This document shows, one piece after another, positions 36,420 through 45,842 of a stretch of DNA of 64,000 bases (positions within the stretch are counted from its first letter, which is position 1; each line of letters opens with the position of its first letter). The translations under genes were made by a program, and so were the position numbers. The notes beneath the pieces were generated by a model. The model did not search any database. It saw nothing but the letters and a program-made list of their open reading frames with translations, and was not told the DNA's origin. Source of the stretch: Methanosarcina barkeri 3 (GTDB lineage Archaea > Halobacteriota > Methanosarcinia > Methanosarcinales > Methanosarcinaceae); contig NZ_CP009517.1 of NCBI RefSeq assembly GCF_000970305.1, positions 4,464,001 through 4,528,000 of the forward strand, given 5' to 3'.

Positions 36420-37202
36420 ATGAAAGTAAACTACGCAGGTACTGTCCCTCTTTCGACCGTGGACTGGAGAGGGAGGGCTGCGGTTACTATCTTTTTTAGG
36501 GGATGCCCTCTTCGCTGCCCCTACTGCCAGAACCATCCCTACCTCCAGGGACTTAACCTTGTAAAATTGGAATTCGTGAAAGAGCAGATTAAAGAATCAA
36601 AACCCTTTGTGAGTGCAGTTGTATTTTCAGGAGGGGAACCTTTGATGCAGAAAGCAATTATTCCTCTTGCAGAGTTTGCAAAAGAAATGGGGCTTTCAAT
36701 TGGGGTTCATACAAACGGCTACTATCCTGAAACAGCAAGCGAAATGGTTAAACGAAAGCTGGTTGATAAGTTTTTTATCGATATAAAAGCTCCTCCGGAT
36801 GATCCCGAACTTTATGGTAAAATTACGGGCTTCGAAGAATATGAATCAGTGAAAAAAAAGCCTGAACAGGTTACTGCATCTGTAATAAAAACACTTGGAA
36901 TTGCAGACTCCTGTGACTTGGAACTGGAGCTTCGGACAACATTAATTAGAGATTTTATAGGAAGCAAGGAAGAAATTACCAGCATAGCTGCCTGGATCTC
37001 GAAACATATGAAGAACGAGGAACTTACCTATGTACTGCAGCAGGGAATTCCGGAACATAGTTTGCAGAAAAATTTAAGGGAGCTGCGGGTTCTGGAAAGG
37101 GAAGAACTATATGAACTCGGTAAAATTGCAAAAAAGTTTCTGAAAAATGTAAGGATAAGAACAAAAGAAAGCGGAGAAGAAATAATTTCTGGCTCTGTAT
37201 GA
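36420..37202 (+). CDS. nrdG: Anaerobic ribonucleotide reductase activating protein (radical SAM)
   Basis: A 260-residue radical SAM enzyme that installs the glycyl radical on NrdD. The [4Fe-4S] motif is RGCPLRCPYCQN (about 29-40), followed by VVFSGGEPLMQ (GGE) and the SAM-binding GVHTNGYYPE. MKVNYAGTVPLSTVDWRGR at the N-terminus is typical of this NrdG subtype. Immediately follows nrdD, consistent with one transcript. A 16-bp tandem array starts 53 bp after its stop. Confidence 0.93.
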   Translation: MKVNYAGTVPLSTVDWRGRAAVTIFFRGCPLRCPYCQNHPYLQGLNLVKLEFVKEQIKESKPFVSAVVFSGGEPLMQKAIIPLAEFAKEMGLSIGVHTNGYYPETASEMVKRKLVDKFFIDIKAPPDDPELYGKITGFEEYESVKKKPEQVTASVIKTLGIADSCDLELELRTTLIRDFIGSKEEITSIAAWISKHMKNEELTYVLQQGIPEHSLQKNLRELRVLEREELYELGKIAKKFLKNVRIRTKESGEEIISGSV

Positions 37203-37739
37203 CCGAACCTGACAGAATTCAGAGTCTAGTTTGTTTAACTTATCTGATGTTTACTGATATAAGATTGTATTGATATTAGATTCTATTGATATGAGATTGT
37301 ATTGATATGAGATTGTATTGATACGAGATTGTACTGATATAAGCTTGTTTTTTCTTCTTGTGCTTTTCTTTTTTGTCTGAAAAGTGAATAAAGTGTAAAA
37401 CATTTCTCTATTAGAGGCCTACAGAAAACCATGCTTTGAGTTCAAATGAATTTGAAGTTTACAAAAGTTTTATACATTCCTAGAGATAAAATGAAAATGT
37501 GAAGCCTTTAAGAAATTTACTTAGGAAAATTTGTTAATTAATACTAGTGGAAATAAGTAGAATTTTTAGAAAAAACCTCATATAATGCTGAAAATGATTC
37601 TGAGAAGACTGTTATAATTTTTGTGTGACTTTACAGGTTACACAAATTAAATAAAGGAGAGGAACTCAGTGTTTTTTGGCTCACATAATGCATTTATTTA
37701 TAGAAAAAAACACAAAAATTAGCATTTTCAAAAAAGACC
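37203..37739. other. 540-bp spacer with array, inverted repeat and leader frame
   Basis: Holds the array 37255-37350, an imperfect inverted repeat tttgtgtga/ttacacaaa (about 37619-37647) and the short frame described separately. The remainder is AT-rich without features. Confidence 0.55.
37255..37350 (+). repeat. 16-bp tandem array, 6 copies
   Basis: Unit tgatatgagattgtat with single-base variants, downstream of nrdG. Confidence 0.92.
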
Positions 37740-37743
37740 ATGA
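37669..37743 (+). CDS. Possible leader frame with internal TAG, overlapping thiL start
   Basis: Preceded by aaaggagagg, GTG 37669 opens a frame MFFGSHNAFIYRKKHKN that meets TAG at 37720-37722. If UAG is read as an amino acid (pyrrolysine in Methanosarcina), seven more codons lead to TGA 37741-37743, which overlaps the thiL ATG as ATGA. thiL itself has no ribosome-binding site, so coupling from this frame would explain its translation. No homologue is known to me; a chance arrangement cannot be excluded. Confidence 0.3.
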
Positions 37744-38762
37744 AAAACACAAAAGTATCTTCAGTTGGAGAGCGCGCTCTAATCTCCATTTTATCGGAGA
37801 TTTTCAAAACATCTGATGGCAGGGAGAAAGAACAGGAAGGAATCCTTATAGGCGCAGGTTCGGATGACTGCGCCGTCCTTGACCTGAAAGGTGAAGACTG
37901 CCTGGTTGTTACTACCGATATGCTGCACAGGACTACTGACTTCCCGGAAGAAATGACACCCTGGCAAATAGGCTGGATGTCAGCAGCCGTAAACTTCAGT
38001 GACATCGCAGCTATGGGTGCAGAACCCACAGGACTTGTTATGGCAATTGGAATGCCGGTTGATACCGAAACTGCTTTTGTTGTATCCCTTGCAAAAGGTA
38101 TGCAGGCATGTGCCGAATTCTGTGGGACTGCGATCATCGGAGGCGATCTTGATACACATGCAGAACTGACAATTACAGGGACGGCACTTGGCAGGGTAAA
38201 AAAAAGCCAGCTCCTTCTTCGGCGCGGAGCAAGACCGGGTGATCTTGTCTGTGTCACTGGATATACAGGATCAGCCGGAGTAGCTCTGGAAGCTCTTCAA
38301 TTAAGAAAGCCAGTAAGTGAAAATATTCTGAAGGCACTTTTTGAACCTGTCCCGCGCACGAAAGAAGCAAGGACACTTGCAGAGTCAGGAGCAGTCACAT
38401 CCATGATGGATACGAGTGACGGCCTTGCAATGTCCCTTTATGACCTCTCCAGGCAGAGTCATGTGGGCTTCAGGATCAGAGAAAGTGCCCTTCCTATCCT
38501 CAAGGAGGTCCGTGAATTTGCTTTAGACCCGAATAAACTGAGAGAGTTTGCTCTTTACACAGGTGGAGATTTTGAACTTCTTATTACAATTGACCCCCAA
38601 AAGATCAAAAAAGTACAAAATATATGTAACTTAGTCGTTATAGGAGAATGTACAAAGTATGAAGCAGGCATTGTACTCGAATCCCCGGAATGCAAGCTTA
38701 TAACTATAGAGCAAAGAGGATACCAGCAGTTAAAAGCTAAAGCTGTTGATAGATCCACTTGA
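37740..38762 (+). CDS. thiL: Thiamine-monophosphate kinase
   Basis: A 340-residue AIR-synthase-like ATP-dependent kinase that makes thiamine pyrophosphate from thiamine phosphate. Family markers: SVGERALISIL at the start, GSDDCAVLDL, VVTTDMLHRTTDFP, AAVNFSDIAAMGAEPTGLVM with the metal/ATP-binding Asp, GDLDTHAELTITGTALG, MMDTSDGLAMSLYDLS, and ALYTGGDFELLITI near the C-terminus. The ATG has no visible Shine-Dalgarno sequence and overlaps the TGA of an upstream short frame. Monocistronic otherwise. Confidence 0.92.
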   Translation: MKNTKVSSVGERALISILSEIFKTSDGREKEQEGILIGAGSDDCAVLDLKGEDCLVVTTDMLHRTTDFPEEMTPWQIGWMSAAVNFSDIAAMGAEPTGLVMAIGMPVDTETAFVVSLAKGMQACAEFCGTAIIGGDLDTHAELTITGTALGRVKKSQLLLRRGARPGDLVCVTGYTGSAGVALEALQLRKPVSENILKALFEPVPRTKEARTLAESGAVTSMMDTSDGLAMSLYDLSRQSHVGFRIRESALPILKEVREFALDPNKLREFALYTGGDFELLITIDPQKIKKVQNICNLVVIGECTKYEAGIVLESPECKLITIEQRGYQQLKAKAVDRST

Positions 38763-38921
38763 TTAAAAATAAATTACCCCCGTGAAACAGAATCCTGGAT
38801 TAGAAAGATAAAAATGAAGAACTCTTGGTTTAAGCCCGAAAGTTTACAAAAATAGATCAAATGTCAGAATAAACTGACTAAACTCATAATAATTTATGCA
38901 CAAGGTTCAGAAGGATAGAAT

Positions 38922-41900
38922 ATGAAAAAAACTAGTTTACAGATATTTACAGCAATTCTGGTGCTAGGTCTATTTTGCGGAACTGCAGCTGCAGCCCCGA
39001 GCATAATAGCAGCAGTGCCTGGAGATAATGCGACTGTCAATAAGATAGTCGGCCAGACTCAAGGTTTTAGCGTTCAAACAAACGAGTCAGCAACTATTGA
39101 CTGGCAGGTTGACGGAAGCACTGTTTCCCAAACATCGTATGATAGTGCAACGAATACCTCTACCCTCAATCACACCGTTAATCAAGGTACATACAATGTT
39201 AAAGCAACTGTTCAGTCAACTGGAGACAATAGAACCTGGAGTGTAACCGGAGGATCAAACGTACCGGTGATCACATTATCTACTCCTTCATCATCAACGG
39301 TTAACAATAACATAGGAGAATCAAGAAAGTTTACTGCAACTGTTAGCCCTACATCAAATGTGACATGGTATGTTGATGATGTCCAGGTTCAGAAAAATGA
39401 GTCTGTCACTGAGGCATCATATACCAACACTTCTGCAACACAGGGTACGCATACAATTAAAGTGAATGCAGAAAATGAAAATGGCAGTGCAGAATCAAAA
39501 TCCTGGACATGGAAAATACCAACTACCGGAGGATTATCTGTTAATCTTGACCCCTCCGAAGGAACTATTTCAGTCGATAAAGGAGTGTCTAAAACTTTCA
39601 AAGTCAATTCCAGCACGGATAACCAGAATGTTAATGTTGAGTGGCTTGTTGGTGACGAATCAAAGAAAAAGGATGAAGGTGTAACCTATTCTTCATATGA
39701 CTTTGAAGAAGACAGTGCAGGAAATTATACCCTCAAAGCAGTGGTCAGTGACCCCAACGGCAATTATGATTCATCGACAAAAACATGGACTGTAACCGTC
39801 GGATCCACAGACAATTCAACTGGGAACAGAATATGGGAAGAGGGAATGCCAGAAACTTACACATGGACTGCCCAGAGTTACTCAGGCTTCTATTATGACC
39901 TTGATTCCGGAGTATCCTCAGAAGAGATGACCATTAAGGATATAGATAGAAGCATAAAATCAGAAAATATTGAGTACTCCACAAAACCTACCAAAACTGA
40001 TTTTGAGTACAATGCATGGGGTTCGTACCAGATAATCGGTTTCATGGCAGAGAAATACTTTGCAGGGTATACTGAAAATTCTACGGTTATAGATGATGAT
40101 ATTAGCCCTATTTCCGAAGGTATTCTTTCCAAGATTCTCATAGACAGTGACGATAAAAAATCAGCAAATGCAGGAGATTCTCTTGTTCTCGAAGAAGGAT
40201 ATTCCCTGAATATCGTGGAAGTGGATATCAATGGAAAGTCTGTCAGGGTCCAGCTTGAAAAGGATGGCGATGTAGTAGATGAGGCATTCCTCCAATCGGG
40301 CGATAACTATGTCTATAAAACTGATCTTGGAAAAGCAGAAGATGTGCCCATAATCATTGCTCATATCGGTTCGGTTTTCCAAGGAAATGAAAATTCTGCT
40401 GTATTCATACAGGGTCTCTTCCAAATTTCGGACCAATACACCGAGGTCAGTAATGGAGATACCTTTGGGGAAATGAAAGTAACTTCCGTAAGCAGCAGTG
40501 AAATAAAGATGGAGAATGATGATAGCGTCGGACTTGATAAGGGAGATACTGTAGACCTTATGGGTAAAATACAGCTTCAGGTAGCTGATGATAACACACT
40601 GCGCTTTGCCCCGACTCTTGACACCTCGGAAGCGGGTGAATACGAGCTGCGTGGGACTGTCTATGACAAGAGCATTAATGGTAATTCACTCATTAGCTGG
40701 ACACCCCTTAACTTTGAAGGTTTCTATTACAACATAGACGAAGGAATTGGGACTGAAAACCTTACAGTGGAAGAGCTTAAAGACAGGAATATACCTTCAG
40801 ATAAACTAGTCTACAAATCCACACCTCAGGCTGTTGATTTTGATCACAAAAAATGGGGCAATTTCACAGTTATTGGTTTCATGGCAGACAAGTACTTTGC
40901 CGGATACACTGATGACTCTGTTAATGGATCTGTTGATGATGTGAGCCTTCTTTCGAACAATATTCTCTGTAAAGTCCTTACCGACAACGACGACAAAAAG
41001 TCTATGGATTCGGGTTCTGCCCTTACCCTTGAAGATGGTTATTCTTTGAATATCGTGGAAGTAGATATCAATGGAAAATCTGTCAGGGTCCAGCTTGAAA
41101 AAGATGGTGATGTAGTAGATGAGGCATTCCTCCAATCGGGCGATGACTATGTCTATAAAACTGATCTTGGAAAAGCGGAAGATGTGCCCATAATCATTGC
41201 TCATATCGGTTCGGTTTTTCAAGGAAATGAAAATTCTGCTGTATTCATACAGGGTCTTTTCCAGCTCTCGGACCAGTACACCGAAATCAATAATGGAGAT
41301 ACTTTTGGAGAGATGGAGGTCACCGGTGTCTCTGAAAGTGGCATTACAATGAAAAACGATGATGATATCGGGCTTGACAAGGATGAGACTACTGAAATAA
41401 TGGGCAATGTCAGTTTCAAGACTGCTGATGACAATACTCTCAGGTTCTACCCCTTCGTGAGTGTTGAAACTGGAGGTAATGGAAATGACAACAACTCACT
41501 GAAAATAGATGTGCCTGATAAAATCTATGCCGGAGATACGTTTAATATCGAAGTAACTGCTGGCAATAAGTCTATAGCAGGCGCTAATGTTTCGGTTAAC
41601 GACAGTAGCATAGGTGAAACCGATAATGATGGAGTCATTGAATATACAGCCAAAGACGCCGGTACCTTCAAGATAACTGCAAAAAAGGACGACTATAAAA
41701 CTGCAAACAAAAACATTAACGTCAGTGCCCCGAAAGAAGAAATGGTAATTACCGTTTCACCTGAGACAGTTTATGTTGGAGATACCCTGAATGTTGAGAT
41801 TGTCAAAGCGATCGGTGGTGACCCAATTGAGGGTGCAGACGTATCGATTGATGGAAACATCATTGGTAAAACAGATTCCAGCGGAAAAATCACCTACAAG

Positions 41901-42407
41901 ACAGATAAAAGTGGCAATTTTGAATTGGACGTAAAAAAGGAAGGATTTGAGGACCAGGAAGTAAACGTAAAAGTGAAAGACCTTGAAGCTACCTTCAAAT
42001 ACTCAAACCTGGTAATCAATCCTTTAGAGGTAAATGCAGGAAAGAACGCAACAATCTCAGTTAACCTAGGAAACACAGGCAATGCTGCAGGAAATGAAAG
42101 TGTAAAGTTGCTTATTAACGGAAACGTAAGCGCCTCAAAAGATGTTTCCCTGGGTGTTGGGAACAATACCACTGTAACCTTTGAGCACGCAGAAGAAGTG
42201 CCAGGAAATTACACGGTAGAAATTGGAGGAGAAACCGCAACCTACAATGTGAAAGAAAAGTCTTCCTTACTGTTCTACGCTCTTGGACTCATTGTCCTGT
42301 TAATAATTGGCGGAGCTGCTTATTATTTTACAAAGGGTGGCGGAAACATGGAAAAACTATCTGAGCAGATAAAGGAGCTTACTAACTCGATAAAATCCAA
42401 AAAATAA
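38922..42407 (+). CDS. S-layer-related surface protein with duplicated Methanosarcina S-layer domain
   Basis: A 1161-residue exported protein. Signal peptide at about 1-25 (IFTAILVLGLFCGTAAAA). Residues about 26-300 are three Ig/PKD-like modules (WYVDDVQVQKNESV-type). Two Methanosarcina S-layer modules follow (about 305-580 and 585-860), each with a YSGFYYDLDSG / FEGFYYNIDEG strand and GFMAxKYFAGYT. About 870-1045 carries two PEGA/carboxypeptidase-regulatory-like repeats (GDTFNIEVTAGNKSIAGANV; GDTLNVEIVKAIGGDPIEGA), then a CARDB-like module, a membrane anchor (LLFYALGLIVLLIIGGAAYY) and a short charged tail. The N-terminal Ig modules make it longer than the main S-layer protein, so it is probably a paralogue. 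Start follows aaggatagaat. Ends at an array and a strong terminator. Confidence 0.87.
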   Translation: MKKTSLQIFTAILVLGLFCGTAAAAPSIIAAVPGDNATVNKIVGQTQGFSVQTNESATIDWQVDGSTVSQTSYDSATNTSTLNHTVNQGTYNVKATVQSTGDNRTWSVTGGSNVPVITLSTPSSSTVNNNIGESRKFTATVSPTSNVTWYVDDVQVQKNESVTEASYTNTSATQGTHTIKVNAENENGSAESKSWTWKIPTTGGLSVNLDPSEGTISVDKGVSKTFKVNSSTDNQNVNVEWLVGDESKKKDEGVTYSSYDFEEDSAGNYTLKAVVSDPNGNYDSSTKTWTVTVGSTDNSTGNRIWEEGMPETYTWTAQSYSGFYYDLDSGVSSEEMTIKDIDRSIKSENIEYSTKPTKTDFEYNAWGSYQIIGFMAEKYFAGYTENSTVIDDDISPISEGILSKILIDSDDKKSANAGDSLVLEEGYSLNIVEVDINGKSVRVQLEKDGDVVDEAFLQSGDNYVYKTDLGKAEDVPIIIAHIGSVFQGNENSAVFIQGLFQISDQYTEVSNGDTFGEMKVTSVSSSEIKMENDDSVGLDKGDTVDLMGKIQLQVADDNTLRFAPTLDTSEAGEYELRGTVYDKSINGNSLISWTPLNFEGFYYNIDEGIGTENLTVEELKDRNIPSDKLVYKSTPQAVDFDHKKWGNFTVIGFMADKYFAGYTDDSVNGSVDDVSLLSNNILCKVLTDNDDKKSMDSGSALTLEDGYSLNIVEVDINGKSVRVQLEKDGDVVDEAFLQSGDDYVYKTDLGKAEDVPIIIAHIGSVFQGNENSAVFIQGLFQLSDQYTEINNGDTFGEMEVTGVSESGITMKNDDDIGLDKDETTEIMGNVSFKTADDNTLRFYPFVSVETGGNGNDNNSLKIDVPDKIYAGDTFNIEVTAGNKSIAGANVSVNDSSIGETDNDGVIEYTAKDAGTFKITAKKDDYKTANKNINVSAPKEEMVITVSPETVYVGDTLNVEIVKAIGGDPIEGADVSIDGNIIGKTDSSGKITYKTDKSGNFELDVKKEGFEDQEVNVKVKDLEATFKYSNLVINPLEVNAGKNATISVNLGNTGNAAGNESVKLLINGNVSASKDVSLGVGNNTTVTFEHAEEVPGNYTVEIGGETATYNVKEKSSLLFYALGLIVLLIIGGAAYYFTKGGGNMEKLSEQIKELTNSIKSKK

Positions 42408-42420
42408 AGCAATCGGAAAA

Positions 42421-42602
42421 TAAAGAATTCAGAAATAAAGAATTCAGAAATAAAGAATTCAGAAATAAAGAATTCAGAAATAAAGAATTCAGAAATAAAG
42501 AATTCAGAAATAAAGAATTCAGAAATAAAGAATTCAGAAATAAAGAATTCAGAAATAAAGAATTCAGAAATAAAGAATTCAGAAATAAAGAATTCAGAAA
42601 TA
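42421..42602 (+). repeat. 15-bp tandem array, 12 copies
   Basis: Perfect unit taaagaattcagaaa repeated without a change from 42421 to 42600, starting 14 bp after the S-layer gene stop and running straight into its terminator. Confidence 0.97.
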
Positions 42603-42641
42603 AAATTCCGCGTTAATCCAAACGCGGAATTTTTCTATTTT
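42603..42641 (+). terminator. Strong hairpin terminator of the S-layer gene
   Basis: aaattccgcgtt and aacgcggaattt form a perfect 12-bp stem around aatcca, followed by a T-rich run. Confidence 0.85.
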
Positions 42642-42836
42642 TAAAAAACTATTCAAACTTGATTTAAGTCAGCATTCTTTCAGAATTTATTTGGTTTAAG
42701 TTCACAGTCTTTCAGAATTTATTTGGTTTAAGTTCACAGCCTTTTAGAGTTTTGCTGACAGATATTCAGTGTTTTTCATTTCAGGAAATTTTTTGTTCCG
42801 GCGAAGCAGCATTTGCTTCTAGTGCTAGATGTAGTT

Positions 42837-43358
42837 TTACTCCATCTTTTTGAGCGCAAGTTCGATAGCAACTATAAGGCTGTTCTTCGGGATCATGGTT
42901 GTTACTGGAATGTTGAGGATCTTTTCAACTGTAGGGCTCACTATAGGAGCGCAAACAAGGGCTTTTGCTCCATCTCTTTCAGCGTTAACGGCTGCTATTA
43001 TGGCTTCTTCCATTGAGGTTGCCGAGTATTCCCTGATTGTGACCAGCCTACCAGCTATCTTTTTCTTTGTTTCTACAATGTTATCAAGCACTGAGCGAGT
43101 TGCAATCACAGCTATAAAATCTCCACTGTCTGTTTCTTTAATATCACGGATGGTTTTCACGATCTGACGGAGAGTTTTAATATTGGGATCCCGGTTCCCT
43201 GACAGGATTTTATAAAGGGTACTCGGAGGGATATTTGCTTTTTTGGCGAAATCCACTGCAGTAAGATTAAGATCCTCTTTTATTACAGTGGAAAGCGTTT
43301 TTTGGAAAACCTCATCGGACTCGAACGCGGATTTGATAACTTTGTCTGCAACATTCAT
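42837..43358 (-). CDS. XRE-family transcriptional regulator
   Basis: A 173-residue protein. The HTH occupies about 25-70 (LTAVDFAKKANIPPSTLYKILSGNRDPNIKTLRQIVKTI). The C-terminal ~95 residues form a separate alpha/beta domain (SGDFIAVIATRSVLDNI, SATSMEEAIIAAVNAERDGAKALVCAPIVSPTVEKIL, IPVTTMIPKNSLIVAIELAL), a pattern found in methanogen regulators of unknown ligand. ATG 43358 is preceded by aaggttga. Divergent from the ABC transporter genes across 530 bp; control of them is possible but not shown. A palindrome lies 20 bp upstream of its start. Confidence 0.8.
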   Translation of the reverse strand: MNVADKVIKSAFESDEVFQKTLSTVIKEDLNLTAVDFAKKANIPPSTLYKILSGNRDPNIKTLRQIVKTIRDIKETDSGDFIAVIATRSVLDNIVETKKKIAGRLVTIREYSATSMEEAIIAAVNAERDGAKALVCAPIVSPTVEKILNIPVTTMIPKNSLIVAIELALKKME

Positions 43359-43891
43359 AAAATTCAACCTTTTAAATTCCGTAAAGAATTTTTTACAACG
43401 GAAAATATTCTACATTTCACAGGAAATTTAGTCCTTAATGAGAAAATATATCCAGATATATTAATACATTTGGGATATAATCAAGGCTTCTTTGAGAGAT
43501 TATATATAGGAAGTGTAAAAATATTAATACACCGTTAGGTATTTATTTTTTATTTTTACCAGGATTCTTATCTGAAGAAAAATAAACTTTATTGTAAAAG
43601 AGTTTATGGATAGTTTATGGAAAGCTGACAAAAAACTAGAAATTTGTTGATTTTTCAATAGGAGGGTACGCTTCCAAAAAACTACATTTTAAGGTGCCAT
43701 TTTAAGTTATGAAAGTTACTATTATATGGATCAATATCAGTATATGGACTATTGTTAATATAGGAATAATTGTCAGTAACATAAGTAATTGTCAGTAACA
43801 TAAGTAATTGTCAGTAACATAAGTAATTGTCAGTAACATAAGTAATTATCAATAAGATTATTACCAGTTCTAAGAGTATCGAGGTGAAACT
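43359..43891. other. 530-bp divergent region with operator candidate and array
   Basis: Contains the palindromic segment 43377-43402 (ttcc-gtaaa-gaattt-tttac...ggaa) close to the regulator start, an AT-rich middle with tatatatagg (43501-43510), and the 19-bp array before the transporter. No gene seen. Confidence 0.5.
43772..43847 (+). repeat. 19-bp tandem array, 4 copies
   Basis: Unit gtcagtaacataagtaatt, in the leader or promoter of the ABC operon. Confidence 0.92.
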
Positions 43892-44914
43892 TTGAAGAAA
43901 TTAAGCATAATTGCACTTGTTTTATTAATGGTCACATCAATTTTCGTCTCTGGCTGCGCATCTAACGATGATAACAGTAATGAAAGCGGAGTTAATGAGA
44001 CCTCTACACTTACTGAGCTGAACATTGGATATCAGCCAAGTACCCACCAGATTGCATATATGACTGCAGCTGAAAAAGGATGGTGGAAAGCAGACCTTGC
44101 ACCATATGGGATTACGAAAATTAAAGAATATCAGTTTCCTACAGGAGCCCCTGAAATGCAGGCAATGCTAGCTGGGGATCTGGATGTTGCCTATGTTGGA
44201 GCAGCCCCTGTAATTACAGCTCTCAGCCAGGGACTTGATGCAAAGATTGTTGCACCTGTGCAGATAAACGGTTCAAGTCTTGTTCTTCGTAATGATCACA
44301 AATACGGAAGCCCTCAAGACTTAAAGGGTCTTAAGATCGCTACTTACCCACCGGGAACTATTCAGGATACCCTGCTAAGAAGCTGGCTCCAGAAAAATGG
44401 GCTTGATCCTGAAAAAGATGTGACAATCCTTGGAATGACACCAGGAGACGCTGTCACCGCTATTTCAGCTAAACAGGTTGATGCTGTATTCCTGCCTCAT
44501 CCATCTCCGGCAGTTGTAGAAAAAGAAAATATTGGGCGTACCATAGTGCAATCTGGAGAAATGGAAGGAAACCATGCTTGCTGTGTACTTGTCGTAAGTG
44601 GAAAACTTATAAGAGAGCACCCCGAGATTGTGGAGCAGGTTGTAAAGACCCATATTAAGGCAACCGAGTATAACCAGGCACATATGGACGAAGCTGCCAA
44701 GATTTATTCAAACAAAACCACAGAGGATCTTGACACTGTAAAGAAATCTCTTCAGGAATGGGATGGAGCCTGGATTACAGACCCAGCCTTGATTGAAAAC
44801 TCATCTGTCAATTACTCAGAGGTTCAGTATGAACTTGGTTATATTCCAAAATCCCTGACCAAGGAAGAAATCTTTGATACAAGCTTCTATGACAAAGCCA
44901 TGAGTGAGAAATAA
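43892..44914 (+). CDS. ABC transporter substrate-binding lipoprotein (NitT/TauT type)
   Basis: A 340-residue extracytoplasmic binding protein. The N-terminus LIIALVLLMVTSIFVSGCAS-like (actual: KKLSIIALVLLMV then SIFVSGCAS) is a lipoprotein signal with the lipid-bearing Cys in SGCAS. The periplasmic-binding fold shows LNIGYQPSTHQIAYMTAAEKGWW, LAGDLDVAYVGAAPVITALSQG, DLKGLKIATYPPGTIQDTLL and QVDAVFLPHPSPAVVE, as in nitrate/sulfonate/taurine binding proteins. The true substrate cannot be read from sequence. Start is TTG 43892 after gaggtga. Followed by a hairpin, then permease and ATPase genes. Confidence 0.87.
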   Translation: MKKLSIIALVLLMVTSIFVSGCASNDDNSNESGVNETSTLTELNIGYQPSTHQIAYMTAAEKGWWKADLAPYGITKIKEYQFPTGAPEMQAMLAGDLDVAYVGAAPVITALSQGLDAKIVAPVQINGSSLVLRNDHKYGSPQDLKGLKIATYPPGTIQDTLLRSWLQKNGLDPEKDVTILGMTPGDAVTAISAKQVDAVFLPHPSPAVVEKENIGRTIVQSGEMEGNHACCVLVVSGKLIREHPEIVEQVVKTHIKATEYNQAHMDEAAKIYSNKTTEDLDTVKKSLQEWDGAWITDPALIENSSVNYSEVQYELGYIPKSLTKEEIFDTSFYDKAMSEK

Positions 44915-44955
44915 AGACGAGAATGACTAAAAGATAGAAATTGAATAAGGTATTA

Positions 44956-44998
44956 AACTGCCCTGGCTTTATAGGAGGCAGTTAAACCCTTATTTTTG
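44956..44998 (+). terminator. Hairpin between binding protein and permease genes
   Basis: aactgcc / ggcagtt perfect stem (44956-44983) followed by aaacccttatttttgtttt. Partial termination here would give more binding protein than channel, a usual stoichiometry. Confidence 0.6.
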
Positions 44999-45055
44999 TT
45001 TTGAAAAATGAAGTCTGCCGGAAAGATAAAAAAGTAAGAATCCTTTTAATTAGAC

Positions 45056-45841
45056 ATGAACATTAACTTCATAAAAACAACCAAAGAAAAAGGCATTGAA
45101 GCATTATCTCTCATAGTTGCAATTGCAATATGGCAGCTTGCAGCAGACGTGATTGTACAGAATAAATTTAAGCTGCCTAGTTTTTATGATGTGATAATCT
45201 CTTTTTCTGCAATTGTAAAGAGTGGGCTAATTTTTACAGATATATTCACAAGCCTAATTAACTTTTCAATTGGTATTGCTGGCGCTTTTGTAATCGGAAT
45301 TCCCCTTGGAATAGCCATGGGATGGTTCAAAAAAGTAAATAGAGCAGCCGACCCTATAATAGAGATATTACGTCCTATCCCCCCAATTGCCTGGATTCCC
45401 TTTGCCATCATATGGTTTGGGCTTACCCACCAGGCTGCAGGCTTTGTTGTGTTTGCAGGTATGGTCTTTCCAATCATTATCAATACATATACTGGCTTTA
45501 AGAACGTACCAAAAGTTTATGTTGAAGCCGCAAGAGTTCTTGGTTGTACCCGAAACCTGGATCTTATACGTTATATTGCAATTCCCTCAGCTATGCCATC
45601 AATTGTTGCAGGAATCAGAATTGCTATGGGTGTAGGCTGGATGTGCCTTGTAGCTGCAGAAATGTTTGGGAGTGACAGCGGACTCGGATATGAGATATGG
45701 CACAATTACTACATGCACAGGATGGATTTCGTACTTGTCTATATGTTGCTGCTCGGATTTGTTGGCCTTTTAATTGACCGTTTCTTCAGGTATTATGTAG
45801 ACGCAAAACTACTGAGATGGACATCAGGAACTGTGGTATAA
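45056..45841 (+). CDS. ABC transporter permease (NitT/TauT type)
   Basis: A 261-residue membrane protein with about six hydrophobic segments and the EAA-type cytoplasmic loop (VEAARVLGCTRNLDLIRYIAIPSAMPSIVAGIRIAMG, around 155-190) that contacts the ATPase. LRPIPPIAWIPFAIIWFG is characteristic of SsuC/TauC/NrtB permeases. It follows the binding-protein gene after a 141-bp gap with a hairpin, and its stop is one base before the ATPase start. No clear ribosome-binding site is visible before ATG 45056. Confidence 0.9.
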   Translation: MNINFIKTTKEKGIEALSLIVAIAIWQLAADVIVQNKFKLPSFYDVIISFSAIVKSGLIFTDIFTSLINFSIGIAGAFVIGIPLGIAMGWFKKVNRAADPIIEILRPIPPIAWIPFAIIWFGLTHQAAGFVVFAGMVFPIIINTYTGFKNVPKVYVEAARVLGCTRNLDLIRYIAIPSAMPSIVAGIRIAMGVGWMCLVAAEMFGSDSGLGYEIWHNYYMHRMDFVLVYMLLLGFVGLLIDRFFRYYVDAKLLRWTSGTVV

Positions 45842-45842
45842 G

